The position numbers and the translations under genes were made by a program. This document shows positions 1-8,956 of a stretch of DNA of 64,000 nucleotides, piece after piece; within the stretch, counting starts at the first letter, position 1; each line of letters starts with the position of its first letter. Origin of the DNA: Halobaculum litoreum. Lineage in GTDB: Archaea; Halobacteriota; Halobacteria; Halobacteriales; Haloferacaceae. The notes beneath the pieces were generated by a model that was not told the DNA's origin, did not search any database, and saw nothing but the letters and a program-made list of their open reading frames with translations. The stretch covers positions 434,001 through 498,000 of the forward strand of contig NZ_CP126156.1 in assembly GCF_030127125.1 (NCBI RefSeq). Direction: 5' to 3'.

Positions 1-619
1 GACTCCGCGCCGCCCGCGGCGACCCCGTCGGCTACAAGGTCGGCTTCACGAACCAGCGCGTCCGCGACGGGCTCGGCGTCGACGAGCCCGCCTACGGCCG
101 CCTGCTCGGGGGACCGTCCGGTCGTCGCCCGCGAGGGTCGCCGCGGACGCGTTCGTCGGCGTCCGCGTCGAACCCGAGATCGCGTTCCGGCTCGCGTCCC
201 CGCTCGCGGCCGACGCGGGCCGCCGGGCGGCGCGCGAGGCGGTCGGCGCGGCGGTCCCGGCGATCGAACTCGTCGACAGCCGCACCGGCTGGTCGTTCGA
301 CGCGCCGCTCGCGGTGGCGGACAACTCCCTCGACGCGGGGATCGTCTTGGGGTCCGACGTCGACCCCGCCGGGATCGCCCTCGGCGACGAGTCGGTCACG
401 CTCCGCGTCGACGGCTCCCCCGTCGACTCCGGCGTCGGCGCGGACGTCCTCGGCAACCCGCTGGCGGCGCTCACGTGGCTCGCGGACGCCGTCGACGGCC
501 TCGCGGCCGGCGCGCTCGTCACCACCGGGTCGCTGACGGAGCCGTTCCCGGTCGACGCCGGCGAGACGGTCACCGCGTCGTTCGCGTCGCTGGGCGACGT
601 GACACTCCGCGTCGAGTAG
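1..619 (+). CDS. 2-keto-4-pentenoate hydratase-like protein (FAH-related fold), 5' truncated and frameshifted
   Basis: The reading begins before the window. The first about 110 bases read VGYKVGFTNQ and AYGRLL in one frame, typical of the N-terminal part of 2-keto-4-pentenoate hydratase/2-oxohepta-3-ene-dioate hydratase-like enzymes. From about base 140 a different frame carries on with VEPEIAFRL and VADNSLDAGIVLG, ending at a TAG. The shift lies between about 108 and 140 and may be more than one base. In characterised relatives the family hydrates 2-hydroxypenta-2,4-dienoates in meta-cleavage of aromatics. The true substrate cannot be told here. The frame change sits in a G-rich stretch, so a sequence error is as likely as a real lesion. 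Confidence 0.7.
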   Translation, partial: TPRRPRRPRRLQGRLHEPARPRRARRRRARLRPPARGTVRSSPARVAADAFVGVRVEPEIAFRLASPLAADAGRRAAREAVGAAVPAIELVDSRTGWSFDAPLAVADNSLDAGIVLGSDVDPAGIALGDESVTLRVDGSPVDSGVGADVLGNPLAALTWLADAVDGLAAGALVTTGSLTEPFPVDAGETVTASFASLGDVTLRVE

Positions 620-765
620 GCGGACAGGCGACACCCGCGGCCCCCGCCACGACCGACGCCGAGCCCGTCGCGCCGTGTCGCACACCCGCCGCACGCGACG
701 GGCCGGGACTCGGGGCACGGTGTGGGTGGGCTCGGCTTCCCGTTCGACCGTTCGCCGCGGGTCAC

Positions 766-1425
766 TCAGTCCGTCTTCGTGCTCACCGCCAGTCCGGAGC
801 CGACCGGCAGGACCGCCGTCTCGAAGGCGTCGTCCTCGCGAACCGTGTCGAGGTACGCCGCGATCCCGCGGGTCCGGTCGTCGTCCGCGTCGGGCGCGGC
901 CGCGTCCCCCTCCAGCGCCCGCAGGAGGGCGTCGAAGTCGATGGGGCCGCGCATCACGTTGTCAGCGACGACGACGCCGCCCGGCGCCAGTTTCTCCCGG
1001 ACGGCACGGAACGCGTCGGCGTACCGCTCCTTCTGGTGGTCGACGAGGACGACGTCGAAGGGGCCGTCGTACCGCTCGACGGTCGCCATCGCGTCCCCGT
1101 CCTCGAACTCGCACCGGTCCGCGAGGCCGGCCTCGCGCATGAACGCGCGTCCCCGGTCGAGTTCGTCCGCGTCGAACTCCGTGAGCACCACCCGGTCGGC
1201 GCCGCCCCGGAGGAACCACGACGCCGAGTAGCCGAAGCCGGAGCCGAACTCGAAGACGGTGCCGGCGTCGGTGAGACGGGCGAGGAGCCGGAGGACGGCG
1301 CCCGACTCGGGGCCGATGTTCGGGAAGTCGTGTTCGCGGGCGAACGCCGCCATCCGTGCCTGTACCTCGGTGTGCCCCGGGCCCGCCGCGCGGACGAACC
1401 GGGAGATATCGTCGGAGAGGACCAT
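766..1425 (-). CDS. O-methyltransferase, SAM-dependent class I
   Basis: A 219-residue cytosolic methyltransferase of the catechol/caffeoyl-CoA O-methyltransferase type. SAM-binding motif I is seen as FEFGSGFG near residues 58-65. The acidic strand follows as LTEFD (81-85), and DVVLVDHQK (124-132) corresponds to the metal- and SAM-contacting segment. The length fits the family, which runs about 210-230 residues. The substrate cannot be read from sequence; haloarchaeal members are generally unassigned. It stands alone on the minus strand, with the CopD-like membrane gene just upstream in the same direction. Confidence 0.88.
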   Translation of the reverse strand: MVLSDDISRFVRAAGPGHTEVQARMAAFAREHDFPNIGPESGAVLRLLARLTDAGTVFEFGSGFGYSASWFLRGGADRVVLTEFDADELDRGRAFMREAGLADRCEFEDGDAMATVERYDGPFDVVLVDHQKERYADAFRAVREKLAPGGVVVADNVMRGPIDFDALLRALEGDAAAPDADDDRTRGIAAYLDTVREDDAFETAVLPVGSGLAVSTKTD

Positions 1426-1498
1426 ACTGCTCGGTCGCGGTGCGGCGACTTAGGCGTGGGGCGAGGCCGGCCCGATACGGCGGGGCTCGGCGTCGGCG

Positions 1499-1994
1499 TT
1501 ACGCCGAGAGGTAGCCGCCGAGAACGAGCAGGAGCAGGCCGACGCCGGCGGCCGCGCGCAGGAACGTGCCGCCGTCGCGGGCGGCGGTGCGGACCTTCCC
1601 CTCGTCGAGCGCCGAGCGGATCCTCGAGCCGCCGACCTCGACGAGCCCGGTCATCACGACCCACAGCCCGAGCATCGTGAGGACGACGTGGCCGCGCGGC
1701 GGCGCGAACAGCCCCTCGGCGCCGTAGACGGTCGCCGCCATGTGGCCGCCGGTCGCGAGGAACACGAGGGCGCCGATCCGGGTGATCCACGAGACGCCCG
1801 CGGTGATGCTGCCGAGCACTTCCGGGTTCATTTCGCCCGCCTTCGCGAGGGGGGATCACCTTCCACGCGGCGAGCACGACGGCGCCGACCCACAGGCCGG
1901 CGAACAGGGTGTGGAACACGTACGCCCCGGTGAGTACGGGATCGAGTTGTAGGGGAGCGACTTGCACGGGCGGTCCCACCCGGGGCAACGACAT
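1499..1994 (-). CDS. CopD-like small integral membrane protein, frameshifted
   Basis: Two frames join into one protein of about 164 residues. The N-terminal part starts at an ATG ending at 1994 with [10 protein letters not shown] and has a first helix, [19 protein letters not shown]. After a run of C/G at about 1852-1857 the frame shifts, giving [15 protein letters not shown]. The rest holds three hydrophobic helices, [26 protein letters not shown] and [16 protein letters not shown]. The pattern matches small haloarchaeal CopD/DUF-type membrane proteins. Copper transport is only a family-name inference. The shorter ORF starting at 1831 lacks the first helix and is probably an artefact of the one-base error. 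Confidence 0.6.
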
Positions 1995-2126
1995 AAAGCC
2001 CGACACGACGGCGCCGACGACCGCGCCGTCTGCGGGCGACCGTCGTCGCGGCCGGTCCCGCCCCGTCGCGAGCGGGGGGTGGGTCTCCCCCCCCCGCTTA
2101 AGCCGCGGGCGCGTGTCTGCACGGGC

Positions 2127-3807
2127 ATGTTCGACCCGGACGACCTCGAAGCGATCCGCGAGGGCAAGCGGGAGTGGGAGGAGGAGACCCTCTCGTCGAC
2201 CCTCGACCGCTTCGGGGAGCGCAAGGAGGCGTTCGACACCGACACCGGCGGACAGGACGTGCAGCGCCTGTACACGCCCGACGACGTGGCCGACCTCGAC
2301 TACGACGAGGACCTCGGCTTCCCCGGCGAGGAGCCGTACACGCGCGGCGTCTACCCGACGATGCACCGCGGGCGCCTGTGGACGATGCGCCAGTACGCGG
2401 GGATGGGCACCGCCGCGGAGACGAACGAGCGGTTCCAGTACCTCATCGATCAGGGCTCCTCGGGGCTGTCGATGGCGTTCGACCTCCCCACCCAGATGGG
2501 GTACGACTCCGACGCCGCGATGGCCGCCGGCGAGGTGGGGAAGTCGGGCGTCGCCATCGACTCGCTGGAGGACTTCGAGCGCGTGTTCGACGACATTCCC
2601 CTCGACGAGGTGTCGACGTCGATGACGATCAACGCCCCGGCGGCGGTGCTTTTGGCGATGTACGTCGCGGTCGGCGACCGACAGGGCGTCGACCGTGCCG
2701 AGCTCCGGGGCACCATCCAGAACGACATCATGAAGGAGTACATCGCGCGCAACCTCTACATCTACCCCCCCGGAGCCGTCGATGCGGCTCATCACGGACA
2801 TCTTCGCCTTCTGTGCCGACGAGACGCCGAAGTTCAACACCATCTCCATCTCGGGGTACCACATCCGCGAGGCCGGCTCCACCGCCGCCCAGGAGATCGC
2901 GTTCACCCTCGGCAACGGCATCGAGTACGTGCAGGCGGCCGTCGACGCCGGCCTCGACGTCGACGAGTTCGCCCCGCAGCTCTCCTTCTTCTTCAACGCC
3001 CACAACAACGTCCTGGAGGAGGTGGCGAAGTTCCGCGCCGCCCGCCGGATGTGGGCGCAGATCATGGAGGAGCGCTTCGGCGCGGAGAACCCCAAGTCGA
3101 AGCAGCTGAAGTTCCACACCCAGACCGCCGGCTCGACGCTCACCGCCCAGCAGATCGAGAACAACGTCGTCCGGGTCGCCTACCAGGCGCTCGCGGCCGT
3201 CCTCGGCGGCACCCAGAGCCTCCACACCAACGGGAAAGACGAGGCGCTGTCGCTGCCGACCGAGCAGTCCGTCCGCACCGCCCTGCGCACCCAGCAGATC
3301 CTCGCCCACGAGTCGGGCGCCGCCGACACCATCGACCCGCTCGCGGGGAGCTACTACGTCGAGAGCCTCACCGACGGCATCGAGGCGGAGGCGTTCGAGA
3401 TCCTCGAGGAGGTCGACACCCGCGGCGGGATGCTCGACGCCGTCAAGAGCCAGTGGGTCCAGCGGCAGATCCAGGACACCGCCTTCGAGCGCCAACGCGA
3501 GATCGAGGAGGGCGAGCGCGTCATCGTCGGCGTCAACGAGTTCCGGGTCGAGGACGACGAGCCGCAGATGGACCTCGAGGAGGTCTCCGAGGAGGAGGAA
3601 CAGGCCCAGATCGACCGCGTGCAGGCGCTGCGCGACGACCGCGACCAGGAGGCGACCGACGCCGCCCTCGCGGGGCTGCGCGACGCGTGTCGGGGCGACC
3701 AGAACGTGATGCCCCACATCGTCGACGCGGTGAAGGCGTACGCGACGGTCGGGGAGATCTGCGACGTGATGCGCGAGGAGTTCGGCGAGTACAAGCCCGG
3801 GCAGTAG
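2127..3807 (+). CDS. Methylmalonyl-CoA mutase, catalytic chain (alpha, N-terminal domain), frameshifted
   Basis: Converts (R)-methylmalonyl-CoA to succinyl-CoA with adenosylcobalamin. About 559 residues form the TIM-barrel substrate chain only; no B12-binding DxHxxG domain follows, so a separate small subunit is expected elsewhere. Recognisable stretches include [34 protein letters not shown]-like [16 protein letters not shown], and DIFAFC plus [10 protein letters not shown] after the shift. A run of seven C at about 2764-2771 breaks the frame. With six C the reading becomes [10 protein letters not shown] without interruption. The ATG at 2127 is preceded by a TATA-like CTTAAG about 27 bases upstream, suggesting a leaderless mRNA. 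The epimerase gene follows by 58 bases. Confidence 0.9.
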
Positions 3808-3834
3808 GCGCCGACGGCCCCGCTCGGGACACGG

Positions 3835-3841
3835 ATTTTAT
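3835..3841 (+). promoter_or_regulatory. TATA box of methylmalonyl-CoA epimerase gene
   Basis: ATTTTAT is centred about 28 bases before the ATG at 3866, the spacing expected for a leaderless haloarchaeal transcript. The epimerase therefore seems to have its own promoter despite following the mutase gene closely. Confidence 0.6.
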
Positions 3842-3865
3842 CGCCCCGACCGTCGACCTGCCGGT

Positions 3866-4252
3866 ATGCACCTCGACCACGCCGGGATCGCGACCGACGA
3901 CGCCGCCGGCCTCGCTGCGCTGTACGCCGACCTCCTCGACTGTGAGGTCGTCCACGAGGAGGAGTTCGACGGCATGCGCGTCGTGTTCCTCGCGGTCGGC
4001 GACGCCTTCCTCGAACTGCTGGAACCGCTCGACGACGAGGGGACCATCGCCCGCTACGTCGAGCGAAACGGCGCGGGGATCCACCACCTCGCGTTCGCGA
4101 CCGACGACCTCCCGGCGGCGCTCGCCCGCGCCCGCGACCTCGGCGTCGAGTTGATCGACGAGGAGCCGCGCCCCGGCGCGTGGGGCCACGAGGTCGCGTT
4201 CTGCCACCCCCGCGACACCGGCGGGATCCTCGTGGAGTTCGTCGAACACTGA
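3866..4252 (+). CDS. mce: Methylmalonyl-CoA epimerase
   Basis: Interconverts (S)- and (R)-methylmalonyl-CoA and so feeds the mutase encoded just upstream. The protein has 128 residues, the usual length of this vicinal-oxygen-chelate (glyoxalase-fold) enzyme. The first metal ligand is seen in MHLDHAGIA near residue 3. The second module carries [12 protein letters not shown] (His near 72) and a late Glu in [10 protein letters not shown]. The mutase-epimerase pair supports propionyl-CoA assimilation or odd-chain fatty acid breakdown. Confidence 0.93.
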   Translation: MHLDHAGIATDDAAGLAALYADLLDCEVVHEEEFDGMRVVFLAVGDAFLELLEPLDDEGTIARYVERNGAGIHHLAFATDDLPAALARARDLGVELIDEEPRPGAWGHEVAFCHPRDTGGILVEFVEH

Positions 4253-4318
4253 CCGGGGGCGGGGGGTCGCCCCCGTCCGATGGAAAGACGGTAGTGGGGG
4301 GCGGTCCATTCGAGGCCC

Positions 4319-6049
4319 ATGCGCGATTGGCTCTCCCACCGCGTCGCCGCGACACCGGACGCCGAGGCGCTCGTCGTCGCCGCGACGGGGGAGTCGCTGA
4401 CGTACGCGGACCTCGACGCCCGCGCGGAGGCGCTCGCCGGCCGGCTCGCCGGCCTCGGCATCGTCCCCGGCGACCACCTCGCCGTCGTGCTCGACAACCG
4501 CGTCGAGTACGTCGCGCTCGTCCACGCGGCGATGCGGCTGGGCGTCCGGCTCGTCCTCTGCTCGGACCGCCTCACCGCCCCGGAGCTCCGTCCGAAGCTC
4601 GACGCCGCCGACGCGACCGCGGTGGTGTGCGGCGCCGACACCGAGGCGGTCGCCGCCGCGGCGGCGCTCGGCGACGCGGCCGCCGGCGACACCGGATGGA
4701 ACGAGGACGAGGGGTTCGAGCCCGCCCGCGTCGCCGACGAGGACGCGGACGCGGACGCCGACGGCGCGCGCTCCGTCCCGGTCGTCTCGCTCGACGAGCC
4801 CGCCGACGACCGGGTGGTCGACGTCGACGCCGCCCCGGACGGCGCCGTCCCCTCCGTCCACTGGGGCCGCGGCGACCGACTGCTCATGCTGTTCACCTCC
4901 GGCTCCACGGGCGAGCCGAAGCTCGTCTCGCTGACGCTGGGGAACGTCCTCGCGTCGGCGACGGCGTCGGCGTTCCGCCTCGGGGTGTTGCCGGACGACC
5001 GCTACCTCGCGACGCTGTCGCTGCACCACACCGGCGGCGTGATGCCGCTGTACCGGGCGACGCTGTACGGGACGAGCGTCGTCCTCCGGCGTGCGTTCGA
5101 CGCCGGCGGCGCCGTCGACGACATCCGCGGCTACGAGGCGACGGGCGTGTCGCTCGTGCCGACGATGCTGTCGCGGATGCTCGACGCCCGCGGCACGCTC
5201 CCCAACTGTCTCCGGACCGTCCTGCTGGGGGGCGCGCCCGCCCCCGACGCGCTGATCGAGCGGTGTCGCAACTACTCGGTCCCCGTCCACCCCACGTGGG
5301 GGATGACCGAGGCGGCCTCGCAGATCACCACCGCGCGCCCGAAGGAGGCGTTCGACCGCGTCGGCACCGTCGGCCGCCCCCTCTTCTGGACGGACGTGAG
5401 CGTCCGCGACGACGAGGGAGCCGAGCTCCCGCCCGGGGAGACGGGCGAGTTGGTGGTGTCGGGACCGTCCGTCACCGCCGGCTACTACGGCGACCCCGAG
5501 GCGACCGACGCCGCCTTCACCGACGACGGCCGCCTCCGCACCGGCGACGTGGGGTACCGCGACGAGGACGGCTTCGTCTACGTGCTCAACCGCGTCGACG
5601 ACCGGATCATCTCCGGCGGCGAGAACGTCGACCCGGGCGAGGTGACGGCGGCGCTGCGGGACCACCCCGGCGTCGCCGACGCCGCCGTCGTCGGCCTCCC
5701 CGACGAGGAGTGGGGCGAGCGCGTCGCCGCGCTCGTGGTCCGCTCGGACCCCGACGTGACCGCCGACGCCTTAGAGTCGTTCTGTCGCGAGCGGCTGGCG
5801 GGGTTCAAGCTCCCGCGAACGATCGCGTTCGCCGAGGAGCTCCCGCGGACCGTCTCCGGCTCCGTCCGGCGCCCGGACGTGCGCGAGACGCTCGCGGCCG
5901 CCGTCGGGGAGCCGGACCGGACGACGGACGACCGCGACGATCCGGCCGTAGAGGCGGACGACGGCGACGACCCGGCTGCGGAGGACGACGGCGCGGCCCC
6001 GGCCACGCCCGCCGCCGACCCCGACCCCGACGTCGACGACGAGGAGTAG
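4319..6049 (+). CDS. AMP-forming acyl-CoA synthetase, MenE-like (o-succinylbenzoate-CoA ligase type)
   Basis: A 576-residue adenylate-forming enzyme. The phosphate-binding loop is LFTSGSTGEPKLV (about 191-203). The A5 motif is HPTWGMTEAASQ. The A7/A8 region is TGDVGYRDEDG and RIISGGENVDPGEV. An acidic insert at about 115-170 and a 45-residue Asp/Glu/Ala tail after the catalytic core are halophilic additions. The A10 motif reads PRTVSGSVRR, so the usual catalytic Lys (GK) is Ser. The short core and overall order resemble haloarchaeal MenE proteins, but no other menaquinone genes are nearby. Neighbouring acyl-CoA genes allow a fatty acyl-CoA ligase instead. Confidence 0.82.
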   Translation: MRDWLSHRVAATPDAEALVVAATGESLTYADLDARAEALAGRLAGLGIVPGDHLAVVLDNRVEYVALVHAAMRLGVRLVLCSDRLTAPELRPKLDAADATAVVCGADTEAVAAAAALGDAAAGDTGWNEDEGFEPARVADEDADADADGARSVPVVSLDEPADDRVVDVDAAPDGAVPSVHWGRGDRLLMLFTSGSTGEPKLVSLTLGNVLASATASAFRLGVLPDDRYLATLSLHHTGGVMPLYRATLYGTSVVLRRAFDAGGAVDDIRGYEATGVSLVPTMLSRMLDARGTLPNCLRTVLLGGAPAPDALIERCRNYSVPVHPTWGMTEAASQITTARPKEAFDRVGTVGRPLFWTDVSVRDDEGAELPPGETGELVVSGPSVTAGYYGDPEATDAAFTDDGRLRTGDVGYRDEDGFVYVLNRVDDRIISGGENVDPGEVTAALRDHPGVADAAVVGLPDEEWGERVAALVVRSDPDVTADALESFCRERLAGFKLPRTIAFAEELPRTVSGSVRRPDVRETLAAAVGEPDRTTDDRDDPAVEADDGDDPAAEDDGAAPATPAADPDPDVDDEE

Positions 6050-6061
6050 CCCGGGCCGGCG

Positions 6062-6068
6062 CTATTTA
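6062..6068 (+). promoter_or_regulatory. TATA box of HTH_10 regulator gene
   Basis: CTATTTA lies about 30 bases before the ATG at 6095, consistent with a leaderless or near-leaderless transcript separate from the synthetase gene. Confidence 0.5.
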
Positions 6069-6094
6069 CCCCTGGGGCGTGTCGGGTCGGGGAG

Positions 6095-6778
6095 ATGCCG
6101 CGCGCCACCCTCGTCGTCGACCTCGGCCCGGAGTCGTGGATCGGGAGCCTCTCCCGGAGCTACCCGGGCACGGTGTTCCGGCTCCTCGCGGCGATCCCGT
6201 TGACGGACGCCGACGGTTCGGGGCTGTTCTCGGTCGCCGCCGAGGACGGCGGGGACCTCGACGCGGTCGTGCGGGACCTCCGGGGGCACGCGACCGTGCG
6301 CGACGTCGAGGTGCTGCGCGCCGGCGACGGCGAGCGCCTCGTCGCCTTCGACACGAGCGAGCCGTTCCTCCAGGAGGCGCTGCGGAACGCCGGCGTCCCG
6401 TTCGAACCGCCGGTGACGGTGCGCGGCGGCGAGGCGACCCTCTCGGTGACGACGCCGGCCGACCGGCTCTCGTCGCTGGGCGACGCGCTCCGGGCGGCCG
6501 GCTACGGGTTCCGGGTGGCGGCCGTCCACCAGCGGATCGACGGGGCGAGCGTCCTCACCGACCGACAGTCGACCGTCGTCGCCCGCGCGGTCGAGGCCGG
6601 GTACTACGACACCCCCCGCGAGTGTACGCTGTCGGGGCTGGCCGAGGAACTGGACCGCGCGAAGTCGACCGTGAGCGAGACGCTCCACCGTGCGGAGTCG
6701 AACCTCGCGAAGCGGTACGTCTCCGACCGGAGCGCGCTCGCCGGTCTCGGAACCGCCGGCGGCCGCGGCGGCGAGTAG
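6095..6778 (+). CDS. HTH_10 (Bat-like) transcriptional regulator
   Basis: A 227-residue DNA-binding protein. The N-terminal about 155 residues form a haloarchaeal sensor-like region without a recognised ligand site. The C-terminal 60 residues carry the bacterio-opsin-activator HTH: LTDRQSTVVARAVEAGYYDTPR, then LSGLAEELDRAKSTVSETLHRAE, positions about 152-207. Proteins of this family are abundant one-domain or two-domain regulators in Halobacteria. Lying between the acyl-CoA synthetase and acyl-CoA dehydrogenase genes, it may control them. That is inferred from position only. Confidence 0.87.
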   Translation: MPRATLVVDLGPESWIGSLSRSYPGTVFRLLAAIPLTDADGSGLFSVAAEDGGDLDAVVRDLRGHATVRDVEVLRAGDGERLVAFDTSEPFLQEALRNAGVPFEPPVTVRGGEATLSVTTPADRLSSLGDALRAAGYGFRVAAVHQRIDGASVLTDRQSTVVARAVEAGYYDTPRECTLSGLAEELDRAKSTVSETLHRAESNLAKRYVSDRSALAGLGTAGGRGGE

Positions 6779-6877
6779 CGGCCGGCGGCGCGCGATCGCC
6801 CGTCCGCCTCCGTAAACGCGACTCCCGGGGTTCGCGGTTCCACGGACGTTATGGTCGGGCCGTCCCGAGTGGGGATC

Positions 6878-8038
6878 ATGAACACGGATCTCGGTCTGTT
6901 GGACGAGTCGCTGGTTCCCGAGCACGCCCGCGAGGTCAAGCGCGAGGCCCGCGCGTTCGCCGAGGAACACATCGCTCCCGTCGCCGAGGAGCACTTCCGC
7001 GCCGACGACTACCCGACGGAGGTGCTGGAGGCGGGTCAGGAGGCCGGCCTCGTCGGGCAGGACATCCCCGAGGAGTACGGCGGCCGCGGCTTCGACATCT
7101 ACGAGATGCTCGCGCTCGCCGAGGAGTTCTACCGCGCCGACGCCGGCATCGGCCTCACGCTGATGCTCGCCTCCTTCGGCAACGAGTTGGTGTACGACTA
7201 CGGCACCGACGAGCAGTGCGAGGAGTACGTCCGCCCGGTCGCCGAGGGCGAGCAGATCTCCGGGCTCGCGGTGTCGGAGCCGCAGACCGGCTCCGACCTC
7301 GCGGGCATGACGACGAAGGCGGAGAAGGTCGAGGGCGGCTACGAGATCACCGGCGAGAAGTACTGGGTCGGCAACGCCGTCGAGGCCGACTGGCTCACCG
7401 TCTACGCGAAGACGGGCGACTCCGACGACCGCTACGGCAACTACTCCTGTTTCATCGTCGAGACGGACCGCGACGGCTACGAGGCCGAGCACATCCCCGA
7501 GAAGATGGGGATGCGCGCGTCCAAACAGGGCCACATCGTGATGGAGGACTGCTTCGTCCCCGAGGAGAACCTCATCGGCGCCGAGGGCGGCGGCTTCTAC
7601 ATGCTCGCGGACTTCTTCAACCACGGGCGCGTCGTCGTCGGCGGCCACGGGCTCGGCCTCGCCGCCGCCGCCATCGAGGAGGCGTGGGACTTCGTCCACG
7701 ACCGCGAGGCGTTCAACCGCTCCATCTCGGACTTCCAGTCGGTCCAGCACGACCTCGCGGACATGCTGACCGAGTTCCAGGCCGCCCGCGCGCTCAACTG
7801 GCGGGCCGCCGAGAAGCTCGCCAACCACGAGGACGCCGGCCTGTGGGCGGCGATGGCGAAGCTCAAGTCGACGGAAATGGCCGTCGACTGCGCCGAGCGC
7901 GGGATGCAGCTCCACGGCGGCCGCTCGATCCTGACCGAGCGCCGCATCGCCCGCGTGTACCGCGACGTGCGCATCCCCGTCATCTACGAGGGCGCCAGCG
8001 AGGTCCAGCGCAACCTCGTGTACCGCCAGAGCAAGTAA
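6878..8038 (+). CDS. Acyl-CoA dehydrogenase
   Basis: FAD enzyme of fatty acid or branched-chain acyl-CoA oxidation, 386 residues. The FAD/substrate signature is seen as GLAVSEPQTGSDLAGM and the second as MQLHGGRSILTERRIAR. The catalytic Glu is in VIYEGASEVQRN near the C-terminus. I take the ATG at 6878 (MNTDLGLLDE), which matches family N-termini. An in-frame ATG at 6851 would add nine residues. It follows the HTH_10 gene by about 100 bases. A second member of this family lies at 33.2-34.3 kb. Confidence 0.9.
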   Translation: MNTDLGLLDESLVPEHAREVKREARAFAEEHIAPVAEEHFRADDYPTEVLEAGQEAGLVGQDIPEEYGGRGFDIYEMLALAEEFYRADAGIGLTLMLASFGNELVYDYGTDEQCEEYVRPVAEGEQISGLAVSEPQTGSDLAGMTTKAEKVEGGYEITGEKYWVGNAVEADWLTVYAKTGDSDDRYGNYSCFIVETDRDGYEAEHIPEKMGMRASKQGHIVMEDCFVPEENLIGAEGGGFYMLADFFNHGRVVVGGHGLGLAAAAIEEAWDFVHDREAFNRSISDFQSVQHDLADMLTEFQAARALNWRAAEKLANHEDAGLWAAMAKLKSTEMAVDCAERGMQLHGGRSILTERRIARVYRDVRIPVIYEGASEVQRNLVYRQSK

Positions 8039-8226
8039 CCGCGACCGCGAGCGGCCGCGAACCGGCCGGTCGCGGCGACCGAACGCCCCGTGTCGTCCGC
8101 CCCGCGCCGTCGGCCGTCCGGGTGTGGGTGTGAATGTCGTCTTTGCGTATCAAATCCAAAATTCGGACGCCTCACGCCCTGTAGTGGACGTTCGTCGGAA
8201 GCCGTCTGTCAGGTAACCAAAAGACT

Positions 8227-8262
8227 CTATATGCGCCGTGCCAACGGGCGGGACGAAGGAGG
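8227..8262 (+). promoter_or_regulatory. TATA element and ribosome-binding site of the RHH regulator gene
   Basis: CTATAT at 8227-8232 would place the transcript start near 8256. A GGAGG at 8258-8262 lies eight bases before the ATG at 8271. A Shine-Dalgarno match is uncommon in this window and supports the ATG at 8271 over the one at 8238. Confidence 0.5.
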
Positions 8263-8270
8263 AACTCGGA

Positions 8271-8675
8271 ATGGCCAAGGACACCGTTCGATACCCGGAC
8301 AAGGTCGTCGACGAGATCGACTCGCTCGTCGAGGACGGCGTCTTCGAGAGCAAGTCCGAGTTCTACCGGTTCTCGGCGGAGTACGTGCTCGCGCTCGTCA
8401 GCGACGACTGGGAGCCGGAGACGTTCAACTACGGGGAGATCCGCGAGGAACTGGACCTGAAGAAGGAGCCGGTGCTGATCGGCGCCGACGGCGGCCGCGA
8501 CTTCCTCAACGCCGTCATCACCGTGCGCCAACTCGGCCTGCGTAACGACTTCGACGAGGCCGAACAGTTCATCGACGAGAACTACGAGACCACCGACCGC
8601 TCGGGGATGATCCTCGAGGAACTGCTGCGGGTGTACCGCGACCGCGCCGAGGGCGGGTCGGGCTCCAGCGCCTGA
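8271..8675 (+). CDS. Ribbon-helix-helix (CopG/Arc-like) regulator
   Basis: A 134-residue protein. The N-terminal 45 residues have the RHH pattern: a short strand (DTVRYP), helix A (KVVDEIDSLVEDG) and a helix starting KSEFYRFSAEY. The remainder is an acidic haloarchaeal extension including EPVLIGADGG and a helical end. RHH proteins dimerise and bind DNA through the strand. Haloarchaeal RHH proteins include the cell-division regulator CdrS and its partner CdrL. Whether this gene belongs to that group cannot be decided here, and no ftsZ gene is adjacent. Confidence 0.8.
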   Translation: MAKDTVRYPDKVVDEIDSLVEDGVFESKSEFYRFSAEYVLALVSDDWEPETFNYGEIREELDLKKEPVLIGADGGRDFLNAVITVRQLGLRNDFDEAEQFIDENYETTDRSGMILEELLRVYRDRAEGGSGSSA

Positions 8676-8956
8676 CCGGCCGACCGGGTCGCGGCCGCGT
8701 TCGTTCTACGTCCGTCCGTCTACGTCCCGCGAGCGACGGCGTCGGCCGGCTCGGGCGCCTATCCGCGGGGGAGCGGACGCGAACGCACGGCCTCGTCCGC
8801 CTCCACGCGCTCGCGCTGCCCGTCGCGGACCGGCTGCTCGCGGAGGGGACGCTCGACCCGGCGGCCGAGCCCACTGACGGATCGGACGCCTGACCTCCCC
8901 GGTGCGGCCTCGCCCGGACCGGTACCGTCTACATCCTCCCGACCACACGGTCGCGT
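8676..8956 (+). other. Gap with a possible gene remnant
   Basis: No complete gene is seen. From about 8720 to a TGA at 8891-8893 one frame reads like a protein tail, with HGLVRLHALALPVADRLLAEG and an acidic end. It has no start codon or recognisable partner. It could be a remnant, a shifted gene end, or chance in GC-rich DNA. Confidence 0.25.
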
